Source: Aspidiotus rigidus (taxonomy: Eukaryota > Arthropoda > Insecta > Hemiptera > Diaspididae). Taken from it: a stretch of DNA of 64,000 nucleotides. Under the pieces are notes generated by a model that was not told where the DNA came from, made no database searches, and saw only the letters and a program-made list of their open reading frames with translations. A program made the translations under genes and the position numbers. Of this stretch, positions 35,874-46,982 are shown piece after piece; positions within the stretch are counted from its first letter, which is position 1, and each line of letters starts with the position of its first letter. The stretch covers positions 18,263,001 to 18,327,000 of the forward strand of contig JAVHKY010000003.1 in assembly GCA_035079385.1 (NCBI GenBank), read 5' to 3'.

Positions 35874-35965
35874 ACGAAGATTTCGGAGAGAAGTCTGTTT
35901 GCATATCATTAGACGGCGAAGAATCAGAAATTGTATTCGTTGATCAACCTTCATCCAAAATATCG
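35874..35965 (+). CDS. RGK-family small GTPase, switch II (G3) exon
   Basis: This 92-bp exon has acceptor TTATAG and donor TCG|GTAAGT. With the G carried over from the previous exon it reads DEDFGEKSVCISLDGEESE and then IVFVDQPSSKIS. The canonical DTAG of Ras-like GTPases is replaced by DQPS. Loss of the G3 glycine and glutamine is a known RGK trait and goes with altered GTP hydrolysis. The exon enters in phase 1 and leaves in phase 0, exactly as the neighbouring exons need. Confidence 0.85.
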
Positions 35966-37735
35966 GTAAGTTACCTAATTTGTAGAATACACAGACAGAG
36001 GAAGTGTTACGAAAAAATTCAATTTTCAGACTTAACCAGATTCAAGCGCGGTGTAATATAAACTGATTCGAGAAAAAAAAAATTCAAAATTTTCTACTAC
36101 TGGTTTTTGTAAAATTATTCTGATTCTTGCACTTATTTTGCACGGAAAATACAATCAATGTATGATTCGAAAAACTCGATAGTAGAAAAATTCTTGATAA
36201 GAGTTTTTGCAAGTTAAGAACTTGCCAGATCTTGTACATATTTTTACTGATTTTCAAACGCTCTTCTCATCTCGAAAAATTTATTTCCCAGATGATCTAA
36301 TTTGTGTCTACAACTCTATTTTTATTTTGATTACAACGAACCATCGAGATATTTAATCGCACTTCAATGTAATTTACAGACACAGCGTAGCATTTTAAAA
36401 TAAAATTTTGAAATATTTTGAATTTTTCATCATTACTGCAACTGCGGTGAGACCGTCCCTAACTTTACACACTGAGTCATTAGACAACCTACCTCACAAA
36501 ATAAATTTTTAGTGTAAGTTACAATGTTACAACACACATGTGGTTCGTTCTAGGCTGTTGAATTATAATATTCGGTTCTGAGAAGAGGGCGAATGATAAC
36601 AAAGTAAATGTACTGGTAACAAAAATACGAATTTGCTAATGAGGGTAAAATATTCGTGTGTGCGCTCTTTCTTATCGTTTTCTTTGTTTTTACGCGAAAA
36701 CGGGAACAACGTGCGGTGAACGAAAAAGAGAAAAAAAGCCTTGCAGTCTGCGGAAAAACGAGAAATTGTTGCGTGCCAGAAAAAGGGAAAAAGATGATAG
36801 CCTCTTCTCGACTTACCATAATTATTTGCGTAGAATGTAACCAGGTTCGCGGAAAGGTAAATTGGCGTACCAAAAAATAATACCGAAAGAGCACGAGCAT
36901 CTCGGAGGCATTCGGAAAGGGACCCTCTGAAAAAAACGAAAAATTTGTGATAATTGTCAAAATATTTTTTCAACGAACAGATACAGCAATTAATAATTAT
37001 ATAATTTTACCGTAAAAATTTGTAATTAAAACTCTCCCTTTCTTTTCGACGTTGTAACCGTTAAAAAGTGTCGCACTTAATACCTACCTAGGTATATGCA
37101 GTATAATAATCGAGAAACCCTGGCTGTTGTACTCACAAAATTCTCGGTAAGAAAAATTAATTAAATTTCACGAAGTTCAATTACCATTTAATTTCTCATA
37201 TACGGTAGCGAGTACAGCAAACAAATTAATTTTCTCATGAAACGACGCTTATTTATCGTTTTTCTTTTTTTTTCCCCCGCGCGAAAAAAGAAAAAGATTT
37301 GACGAAGTTTTAAAAATAAGGAAAAAGGAAACGAATAAAAGAAAAATAATATAAGTTTTTGTATTTTTATTCCGCGATATCCTTATATTTTCGAGACTTA
37401 AATATTGTAAAATTTGCATATAGATGATAAATTTGAGATTTCGGATAAATTATACAGTAATTAAAATTTCAGATTTGTTTAAGTACATACCGTTCGGTAT
37501 TCCCATTTCAAAAATTAATTATTTTTTAATTCTCGTTGGGAGTATTATCAAGTGTTCGACTCTTGTTTCCATCGCAAATACAAAATATAAAGCGGAGGGG
37601 TGTTTTTTTCTAAATTATTATCTATCAAAATTTTCGAATAATGCGCTTAAAATACTAGAGACCCCACACAGTGCTGGAGAAATAATCGGAAAGGTCAATT
37701 TTTTCCGTTTGAGCGCACCATCACAAAAGAACTAG
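35966..37735 (+). other. First part of RGK intron (about 24.4 kb in total)
   Basis: The intron runs from GTAAGT at 35966 to the acceptor TTTACAG ending at 60349. This first part has no recognised feature; the frames near 36550-36970 overlap on both strands without any motif. Confidence 0.6.
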
Positions 37736-37739
37736 ATAC

Positions 37740-38290
37740 GGAGACTGAGGGACAGAGACGCATACAATCGACCACAAGGCCTTTCTACAAGCTTAAAAGC
37801 CGAGTCTTTAATAATCATGACATCTGGAGTGCCACAAAAGTAGCGGTCTTTAAAACGTTGACACGTACAAACTACATTACTGTACAAGCCAGTGAATACA
37901 GAACGCTATACCAAAAGTATAGATTAAAATATTGGGAAAATTTGAGCAACCTCAGCTGGGCAGGATGTACAGAATCAGGTGGGACGATTTTGTCTCAACA
38001 AGAGAGTGCGGGAACACTTCCGGTTGAAACAATTGTAGAAAGGAACCAACTGCGATGGGATGAACACGCTGGAGGCATGGCACAAAACAGTGGAAGCGCT
38101 ATAAAGACCAACTCCACGCAATACTTGGAAAATTGAAGGTCAAGGATGATTGGGATGGTCTTGCAGAGGATAGAAGCCGAACGACAGAGGAACAGAGCCT
38201 AGCGGAAGGAATAGCTCAAACACGGTGAATCCACTGGAAAAAATCGTCACATCCGAATTTGGCATAATCTCGCATCTGAAGACTCTGAAC
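37740..38290 (+). pseudogene. Heavily decayed LINE reverse-transcriptase C-terminal relic
   Basis: The translation around 37840 reads KVAVFKTLTRTNYITVQASEY, with a stop in the run; it resembles the LINE block of the form VAVFKTLIRPxLLYGSExW. About 290 bp further on, KDDWDGLAEDRS resembles the C-terminal W..L..DR..W block. Several stops and frameshifts separate these pieces. This is an old insertion. Confidence 0.5.
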
Positions 38291-38513
38291 TACTGGAAAA
38301 ATGGAGAAGAGATGGTCGATTACGACTGACTGAAGGAGAAAAAGAAATAATACACTTATTCATATTTACGAGTCAAGGTGAATAAATGTTAAGATTCAAA
38401 CCCAAAATGGCCACTGGAGGAAGAAAAAGAGAAAAAATGACGAACAAATGGAAAAAACCTGTTTCGAATTTTTTTCAACCACGACACGAAGGTTTTCTGG
38501 CAATTTCACAATA

Positions 38514-39580
38514 TAGTCCAGTAAATTTTAGCCATTGTAATAAACAATAAATGGTACAGAAGCGAAATTTGGAAAAGTTGTTAGGAACCTTCTCGTGAGT
38601 CTTTTCCCAAGTTTCCCCAATATTCCGAGTGGAGCTTTTCCCCCCAGGGGGCTGCAGAAGAGAATTTTTTTAGTTTTCCAGCTCTAATTCGCGAACAAAT
38701 GATTTTAGAGGAAAAATGTTCAGTTAAAAATTGTTTCTCGTAGAATTTTCTATAAAAAAGCTCTCTACGTATTTTTTCTATAAATGCACTGTTACGCCGC
38801 TACAGCGCGTGACAAGTGAACACCTCTTGCTACTTCGTATGTAAGAATGTAGATCAGGTATACCACGCGACGGGAGTCACCTATTACATTATTTTCGTTG
38901 GTACCAGTAAGTCGTAGATAAGAATTATTGTAAAAAAAATGAATAATGATAAGTAGGAAAAGATAAATTTTATTTTAATCCTTTGTAAACTCAAAAATTT
39001 CCAATTTTACATGCTTTTGTAACTGACTCTTTCTACTTGTAAGTATTGAAAAAGAAAAAGATGAGAAAATGGAAAATAAATTATGGTACTGATTATAAAG
39101 TGTTGATGTCCTCTTAAAATAGTAGATGAAGAATCTATACCCAACCACATTAATTTGTTCCCGGGCCACTCGACGCGCAGAAACAATAACTCGCATTTTT
39201 GTATGGTAGAACACAATATGTGCTGCGTAAATCAATGTCAATTATACAGAGTAGTAAGAGGTGTTTACTTTTCACGTGCTGTAGCGGCGTAACAGTGCAT
39301 TTACAGAAAAAATATGAAGAGAGCTTTTTTATAGGAAATTTTACGAGGAACAATTTTTGTTTGAACTTTTTTTCTCTAAAATTATTTTTTTGCGAATTAG
39401 AGCTAGAAAATTAGAAAAAAATTCTTCTTTGTACCCCCCTGGGGAAAAGCTCCACCCGGAATGTTGGGGAAACTTGGGAAAAGACTCACCAGAAAGTTCC
39501 CAACAACTTTTCCAAGTTTCGCTTCTGTACCATTTATTGTTTTTTTCGACCTTTAAAATGGCTAATTTTACTGGACTAAT
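38514..39580. mobile_element. Foldback element with about 330-bp arms
   Basis: The left arm 38514-38840 and right arm 39244-39580 are inverted copies around a spacer of about 400 bp. Shared landmarks are TTAGTCCAGTAAA at the tips, AACAATAAATGGTACAGAAG, GAGTCTTTTCCCAAGTTTCC, AATGCACTGTTACGCCGCTA and AACACCTCTT. The arms differ by scattered substitutions, so the structure is not recent. No transposase is seen in the spacer. Confidence 0.75.
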
Positions 39581-39959
39581 ATCAGAACGTATTCTGATTG
39601 TTTTTTTTTGCTATGAAGTCGTCGAGTAAAGAGAGGGCGTAGAGAAAGTCAAGGTAACATTTTTTAGAAAAGAAAGCGGAAGGATTGGATACAGAAATAA
39701 ATGCAAGAAAAAATAGCACCTTGAGTCTTTCTTATCTTCTAGCCAAGACAAATTTTGGTGTTTTGGAAGAAAAACAAAAAGAACTTACCTTCTATGACTC
39801 ATGCGTTTACCACTTAGGGCGAACTTTTAAAGAGAGTGCTAGCCAATCGGCTCGAGAACTATCTCAAGGAAAGAGACGTAATCTCAAGTTATTAGTGCGT
39901 TCTTACATCAGATTCTGAAATCAGGCTGAAGAGGATAGCCGAATCAGCAATCGCATAGC

Positions 39960-41110
39960 CGTCAGCCTTAATAGAAGAAATGCGTTCAGCTCAAGAAGAC
40001 ATTGGAAGCCATCATGGACGAAGAATTGTCTGCATACGCAGACAGGATGATCAGCAGCTATATTAACTAACGAGAAATCCAAATAGAGACGTCTGCTGGT
40101 GTAGCAAAGGGCTCGGCTACTTGTGGGGTGCTGCAGCCGCGCTTGTGGTGCGTCGTATTTAACGTGATTTGAAATTGCCACGAGGCGTTAAAAACAATTG
40201 CAGCGGTGGAGAGCAGGGTAAAATAGGCCCTAAGAGATAACAACGCGTTGGAGTGAGTCGACCAGACCAGAACTCGTAATAGGAAAGACGGAGGTCATAT
40301 TATTTATCACCCATCGAAAGTCCAAAGCCAGCATTCCTGCAAGGCGTGGAAATCACGATGAGGAAGGTGATGAAGAATCCGGACATCTGGTTTGACTCAA
40401 AACTGAGCTTCAGGCACTATTTCCTGGTGGTAGCGGAAAAGGTAGAGAGATAAGAAAGATCCAACAAAGAGTTTCGCGAAGGTGTTTTACTACCTACCTC
40501 GCTGTCTCGACGGAGAGTCTTATTGTATCAAAACTTTCACCACCTACTGAGCTCCTTGCTGAGGAGAAGAGGTGGTGTTCAAAGCAAAGAAGAGGAGAAC
40601 AACTGATCAAGATGCTTTACGCGTGAAGCAGGAAGTCAGGCGCTCCTTGTTGAAGAAATGGAAAGCGAGAATTGCTCAGGTGAACCAGGAAAATAATACA
40701 AGAGTTTGATGTGCGATCGAACCATCAAGACCATGATCAGCGAAACTTTCACCTGATGTAGGTGATAAGGGGCCATGCATGCTTTAACAAGGACGTTCTT
40801 GAGAAGTTGAGGAAAGTTGAGAAGACAACGGGTTGACAAGACAATAAAGGGTAGTATGATAGACTACAGAACACCTTGTTTGAGTGTAAGGCGTAAAGAC
40901 GTGAACGGGATAAGCTTAGTCGGTCAGTTCACGAGAAATTGGGGTCGATGAAGCGCTTACTTCAAGTAGCTGGGTAGCCTCCATACTAAGTTTCCGAGGA
41001 AGGATGGAGACAGGTGTCTATATTTGCAGCCACAGTCATGAAGAAGAGGATGGACGAGGAATGGGATAGGCAAATGCAAAAACATCTGAGTACCATTCTG
41101 TAGGAGGAAG
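39960..41110 (+). pseudogene. R1-like non-LTR retrotransposon ORF2 relic
   Basis: Frameshifted pieces occur in the order expected for an R1/Jockey-group ORF2. They are: a NAFSS...RMISSYIN*REIQIETSAG block; AKGSA..GVLQPRLWCVV, matching the GxPQGSVLGPLLW motif (near 40110); KTEVILFITHRK (near 40285); LSFRHYFLVVAEKVER (near 40408); RKQEVRRSLLKKWKARIA (near 40626); NTLFECKA (near 40868); and FAATVMKKRMDEEWDRQMQ (near 41022). Stops interrupt nearly every piece. The catalytic aspartate motif is not recognisable. The strand and order of motifs are the main evidence. Confidence 0.65.
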
Positions 41111-41449
41111 ACCATACATGAAGATATGAAAACCAAAGAAGAAGAGATTCCTTGAGCGATCTACTATATCCGAAATGTTGTTGTGGGTTCCAAAGTTTGT
41201 ATGCCTCGGGGTACTGTCGCTCGACAGTATCGAAAAAGAAAAGCTTTCGCCGAGGAGATTCTTCCAACATTTAAGCTATACCTAGAAGGGTGGATTTCGA
41301 TGTTGGAGGAAAAAACCCGCACCTACTCCTGTATGGAGAACGGGTGACTCTGCACATGTGACGTAAAGAGATTACCCATGCATTTACCCGCGTTAGGCTG
41401 GACAAATGATGTAATCCAGTTTGAGTTTGGAAGAATCTTGAAGTAGAAG

Positions 41450-42596
41450 TGAAAAAAAGAAGAAAAAAAGGATGCTCCTATCCATTAATTCCGTCCACGA
41501 AGCCTTACATTTTTCTAAGAACCGAGACTGCGGCAGCCCATTTTCTTCTCCACATTTATCCATCACATGAACCGATTGAAATTGTCGTAAGGAAGTACCT
41601 CCGTTTTGTTTCTTCTATACGAGTTTACCTCGCATATCCTTTATTTTCACGTCCAATAAAACATGTTTAAAGTCCAACCTTATAATGAGTTGAATTTTCC
41701 TACAATCTCATTGAAGACCTGAAAAGCATCTTCGGTAATGAGTGACGGAACAATAGTTTTTGTTCGTGGATGGCAAGAAGCCGCAACAATGTCAACCTAC
41801 GTTCGATTTCTCTCTTTGGAAAACATGTTACGGTTTACGAGGGCGAACGTACCTGTTCACACGAAATAAGTCATAAAATGGAGGTGAATGCGAATACCCG
41901 ACGACGAAATAAAGGATGTCATCGACAACGGCACGAACTCCTCTTTCTTAATCAGGCGACGAGATTGAAAAACGTGACGTCTTCGGAATTGTTGATTTTG
42001 GAAATCGTAAAAATACGCGACGTTGCTTGGCGTATTCGAAACTTAATTTCTTTCTATTCCTACAAATTCGTTTATCAACGCTTACAATTTTGAAATATTG
42101 GTTCAATTGGCGCAGAACGATTGGCGCGAAAAGCGATGCGATGCGTTGTTGTTTCCGGGATATTACTCTAGATTGCTCGAAGAAACTCGCGTTGAGTTGT
42201 TTTGAAAAGCAGCTAAGTACCTACTCTTTACACTGAATTGACTGAGAAGAGAGTATCATTTTTGTTTTATGCTAGAGAAAAACCTGACTTGAATCATATT
42301 TTTATGGGGAAATAAATCATTCATTTTTCGTTGAGCTTTTCTATTATTACGTACTTTCGACTCTGGAATCATCAATTCACTGATGCGTATTTTCGATGAA
42401 AATATTGATTCGTTGAAAGAAGAATATTAATATCACCTTTCAACTTTTGTGTACAAAAATCATTTTCCTGGAATCTTATAAATTGATAACTGAAGTATAG
42501 TTGGCCGTTCCAGAAAGAACATGCTTCAAAAAACTAATTTGTTGAAATACTTATCTAATATATCAATTTCCAATCAATACACATCTAATCTACGCG

Positions 42597-42667
<71 letters not shown>

Positions 42668-43200
42668 TCTCTTTCTTCTTCTGTTCGTGACTGTATTCCT
42701 TTCAGTAAGATTCATAATTTTATCCTTTTTTTCCTGTGCTAAATGTAGACTTCCCACCAGACTTTGTGCCCTAAAAGTATAGAACTGCTGACAATAATAC
42801 ACAAAATACGACTCGGAAGGATTTTTACATATCTACATCCTCGTACAGCTACTCAGTTATTCTAGAATTTGAAGGATTCTAAAGTGACGTGGCCGGCATG
42901 ATCGGGGAAGATAGATTTCCCGTCTCCATAAGCGCTATCATTTCACCACTTGGGACATTCCTGTTGGAAATGCTTGCTTATTCAGTTAGAACAACTATTT
43001 CTTTAGGAGTGAAAGGCAATTATCCTTCCATATCTTAAATCCTGGCTACACGCGACGTGGAATGATGTCTCATCCAAATATTTATAGTTCTCCTTTTGAG
43101 AGGGGAGAGGGGAGATCTGCAATCGAAATCGCGAGGATAAAATTTTCAGATAATTCCCCATTCAGTGAAGGTATACAAAATGAGAGGAAAAAAAAATTAG
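41450..43200. other. Intronic stretch with a (CT)n microsatellite, no recognised gene
   Basis: Apart from the CT run at 42601-42663 I see no recognisable element or coding motif here. Confidence 0.5.
42601..42663. repeat. (CT)n microsatellite
   Basis: About 31 uninterrupted CT dinucleotides, followed by a short imperfect TTCCTCTCTTTCTTCTTC tail. Confidence 0.95.
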
Positions 43201-43209
43201 ATGACATTC

Positions 43210-43826
43210 TAGGAGTGCAATGGCAGCGGGGAACCCGCTGTCCCGAGTCCCCTCGAGCCTGAAGCTTTTCCAAGTCCTGAAAATCATGACGTGACAACGT
43301 GAAAGCCGTCGTCTTTCCAAGTCCGCCTCCTATCATATATAGCTTGAGAGTCGAAATTTTAACAGGGAATCTGTCCTATGGAGGGGAAATTTTTCCAAGT
43401 CCCCCTTCTACCATATATAGCTCGGAGGTAGGAATTTTTCTAAGTCCCCTTCCTATCATATATGGCTAGAGGGTCGAAATTTTAACAGGGAACCTGTTTT
43501 ATGGTGGGCTTTTTAAGAAATTTTCTGTGCGCCGTGCAGCAAAAAACTTGGAAGAATTTCGACTCTCGAGCCATATATGATAGGAATTTTTCTAAGTCCC
43601 CCCCCCCCATCATATATAGCTCGGGGGTAGGAATTTTTCCAAGTTCCTCTTTCCTCTCCGTGACGTCATCAACCTCGCTCGCGCTCGCGGACGAAAATTT
43701 CCTGGAAGTACCCCAACAAACGGGATAGCGGGTTCCCCGCTAAAAATGAGGGGAAATATATACGGGGAAAGAGGGGAAATTCATTGTGATATAGACCAAC
43801 AAAAATAATAGCGGGTTGCCCGCCAA
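43210..43826. repeat. Hairpin-repeat family cluster, two end types mixed
   Basis: Hairpins are at 43225-43239 (AGCGGG-GAA-CCCGCT), 43484-43498 (AACAGG-GAA-CCTGTT), 43727-43741 (AGCGGG-TTC-CCCGCT) and 43810-43824 (AGCGGG-TTG-CCCGCC). Between them are 45-bp units. A TGACGTCATCAACCTCGCTC segment near 43660 recurs, in the opposite orientation, at 50180. The outer AGCGGG ends bracket an inner AACAGG copy, which suggests nesting of one subfamily in another. Confidence 0.7.
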
Positions 43827-43829
43827 CAG

Positions 43830-44960
43830 TTCTTTTTTATGGAAGGAAAAATCTTCTGGCAGAGCTAAATCAAATAAAGTGTTTCATATCTACTCTACTA
43901 TATGTCAGACTAACTAGCTTTTCGGGGCTCACTCGCCTCAGAGCCGGATATTGGTCTAGTCTACCGAGTGTTAGACTGAGTGCATTCAGGGCAAGTCTAA
44001 ATTTTATAGGACTAGCTGTGAGTCCACACAGTCCCCAGTATAGACCTCGAAAGCTAATATAGGCCTACTAGGAAGCAGTCTAATATAAACTTAGCAGAAC
44101 TCTAGCAGAAAGCTGGAAAAAATTCTCGTATAGGCCTTGTACTAGCAGAGATTCACCTGAATAACCTATAGTATAATCAGTATAAACTTGCAGCCTAGTT
44201 GAAACGTGGTAGAACCCTGGTATAAAACTGGTATAAAAGTGGCTGCATGAAACAACTTTCACGAGACAATAACGGCCGAGCTCGAAAATTTTTCAAACCT
44301 GATATCCCCCACTTCCAATTGGGGTAAGGGTTCGGTAAAGATATGAAACATGTCAACAGAAGATGTCATAAATACTGATCTTTGGTCAGGCTAACTTTCT
44401 GATGTTTCATTTGCGGTCAACCTATGAAGGTGAGGACTCGAACGAAGAAAAAACTAGAGACTACTCAACGTACTCTAGTTATAATAAACTGTTGGTGACA
44501 ACCAATAGGGCTTTTACAATTCTTATCAGTTTGTAGGACGATGCATGATGTTCTCTCACTTACTCCCCCGGACATTCATCTCTCAGTCATTCTTTCTCAT
44601 GCGACACATACTCCATCCTGCAAACTAAGATGTAACTGGAAAAAAGGTATCTGTCTCGATGAAAACCATGTATCATATCAACCTTTTTTCCTGATTCACC
44701 TTCGACGCTTGTAAAAGCCACATAAAAATAATTATTACAAAGATATTTGTATTTTCATGACCTTAAATTTGTGGTCACAAGTTCTAATTTTTTACAAAGA
44801 AGAGTGTACGACCAGAAGATGTAACAAATTATATTGAACCACGTACGTTACACCTTCGGGTTGTACACTATTCTTTGTAATATGAATAACCATAAATTGC
44901 AAAAACGCATCGATTCTAATTTTTTGATACAAGAGGCGAACATAACTGAATCAAATTTTC
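43830..44960. other. Intronic stretch with no recognised gene
   Basis: Short, loosely repeated phrases such as TATAGGCCT and AGTCTA recur between 43900 and 44250, without a clear period. No gene was recognised. Confidence 0.45.
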
Positions 44961-45189
44961 TTTCATTACATGACAATTCATAAATTCAGGGTAATATTAA
45001 ACTACACGAAAAGAAAAAGGCGTTTGAACGAAAAACAGCAGCACAAAAAAATCATCCAAAATAACGAAATAACAAGGGGTGGTGACGAAAAGTACAGCAC
45101 ACGAAATTTTCGAGTATGCTCACGAAAAAAAAAGAAGAAAAATACAAGAAATTTTCAGAGTGTTTTCACGAAAAATAAAATAAAAAAAG

Positions 45190-45775
45190 TAAGACGGAAT
45201 GAACGCTTGCCCCCCGGTCAATTTTTAAATACAGTTTTAGACTTAGGCAGGCAGTGGTCAGAAGAACGAAATCCACATTCGAAAAATAGCACTCCATCCG
45301 TGGACGTACCAGATATTTCTTTGCCGCTATGGACTGCCGCTTATCAGTGGGCTGCAGCTGATAAAGCAATTCTGAAACGCCCTCACCAGGAAGAAAGTTG
45401 TACAGAGTACTTTGTGGTAGCAGGAAGCAGTAAGAATTGTATTTGGGAAAAAGAGCTGTCTAAATGTCTGAGAGGCGACAACAGATGGCAAACGTTCGAC
45501 AACTTCAAAGCCCGCAAATTCAGTGTCTGGACCATAGTCAGCAATAGAGAAAATTTGCGGATATCGAAATGCACATGCTCCCCCCCTTTTTTTAATAGTT
45601 TGCATTGTAACCATACGGTGGGATGTGCATTCGGTTGAAGCGACTACCAGTGCCACCTGAGGCGAAAACACTTCCTCTCGGCCAAAAAAGAAAAGGTAGC
45701 AGGACGAGTAAAGCCAAACCCGCTCTCTTGGTGGAATACATTTTTAGTCATAGAATGATTTTTTAGTTTTCAACT
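45190..45775 (+). pseudogene. MULE-type transposase C-terminal relic with SWIM zinc finger
   Basis: The frame gives LPPGQFLNTVLDLGRQWSEE, then PLWTAAYQWAAADKAI, then KFSVWTIV followed by KCTCSPPFFNSLHCNHTVG. The last is a SWIM zinc finger (CxC...CxH), which in MULE transposases follows the catalytic domain. After GCAFG the frame ends in a stop at 45637. In the +1 frame the sequence continues as RLKRLPVPPEAKTLPLGQKR and AKPALL, a typical MULE-protein tail, so a one-base frameshift lies near 45620. The catalytic DDE domain is absent. The open frame extends upstream to about 44970, but that part is Lys/Arg-rich with no recognised motif. Confidence 0.65.
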
Positions 45776-45837
45776 TATTTTATAATTGAAGCGTATGCTT
45801 TTTTTTGTTTAAAAAGTCACGTTTTGTTCATAGTTTT

Positions 45838-46300
45838 CTGACTAGGACTACTTAACGCTGGGAAAATTTTGCTTGATGACGTCATCAATGACCTGACTTC
45901 CTTTTAGGGACTCGACAAACATTTCAACCTGTGCTACATTCATTATACTGGGCTACTCTTAGAAAATCTGTCACGAGAAAGTCACAGTTTTTTCACGGGT
46001 TTTCTAACAGGACTACTTCTGGGAAAACTATCGCGAGTTTTTTGTCATACTTGATGACTTCATCAATGACCTTGACCTACTTTGGGGACTTGACAAAAAT
46101 TTTAACATTCGCTACATTCATTATACTAGGCTACTCTTCAAAAAAACTGTCGCGAAAAAGTCACGGTTTTTGACGGTGTGTTTGACTAGGGCCACTGCTG
46201 GGAAAATTGTCACGCTCGATGAGGTCATCAATGACCTTGACCTACTTTCAGAACTTGAAGATTTTCTATTTTTGTAACGTTCATTATACTAGTCCTAACA
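45838..46300. repeat. Tandem array of about 170-bp units carrying TGACGTCA and AGGTCA sites
   Basis: Three units begin near 45847, 46011 and 46189, each with a GACTACT..TGGGAAAA block, then TTGATGACGTCATCAATGAC or a one-base variant, CTTGACCTACTTT and ACATTCATTATACTAGGCTA. A diverged fourth piece follows at about 46490-46600. Unit lengths differ slightly (164 and 178 bp). Confidence 0.7.
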
Positions 46301-46830
46301 TACAGTATAGTAGGCTGTACTAGGTGTCTGATCTTGCAGCTAGTTCTAGGAGTATACTACGCTTATACTAGTCCTTGCCTAACGCAAATTATGTACATAT
46401 TCAGCTATATACGTACACAAAGCAGCGAGTACGTTCATCAGTCCTTCATGCTAGTCAGCATATAAGACTGGAACTGCTGCTGGAAAAAACCAGTCACGGT
46501 TTTTCAACGGTTTTTAACTTGGACTACTCCTGAGAAAATTGTCACGAAAAACCTTCACGGTTTTTTGTCACGCTTGATGACGTCACGATTGAATATGATG
46601 ACTAATATCATTTATACTGTATCGATACCTATATCAAAGTGTAGGAAGCAAGCATATAAAATGCTACCATTACAAGTTTCTGGAGAAGACATCAAACATG
46701 GTAGCTTCTGTGTCACAGTTTTTTTTTTCATATTTTTTAAATGCGACGAAATATTCTTTTCAGCCAGCTACGATATTTTTGAACTCTATGTATTCTTTCT
46801 ACGTCAAAATCAGTTCTCTCTTGACAGTTC
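46301..46830. other. Diverged repeat remnants, no recognised gene
   Basis: A CTTGATGACGTCACGATTGA segment at 46573-46592 belongs to the preceding tandem family. Nothing else was recognised. Confidence 0.45.
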
Positions 46831-46832
46831 TT

Positions 46833-46982
46833 ATTAACAGGGAACCTTTTCTATGGGTTTATTTTTGAAAACTTTCCGTAGGTACGTCGTTCAACCAAAA
46901 ATTTGGAAAAATTCTGACTACCGAGCTATACATGATAGGAGGTCGGCTTGGAAGAATTTCCACTCTCGAGCTATATATGACT
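46833..46982. repeat. Hairpin-repeat family, left-end fragment
   Basis: It begins TTAACAGGGAACCTTTTCTA, followed by a diverged GC block and two 45-bp-type units ending GAGCTATATATGACTC. The terminal stem is partly broken (AACAGG versus CCTTTT). Confidence 0.65.

Noticed and set aside
36550..36973. Two 136-codon overlapping - strand frames
   Set aside because: They lie in different frames of the same bases, Phe/Ser-rich, with no motif; also intronic to RGK.
42521..42802. Ser/Leu or Arg/Glu repeat frames across the CT run
   Set aside because: They are direct translations of a dinucleotide microsatellite.
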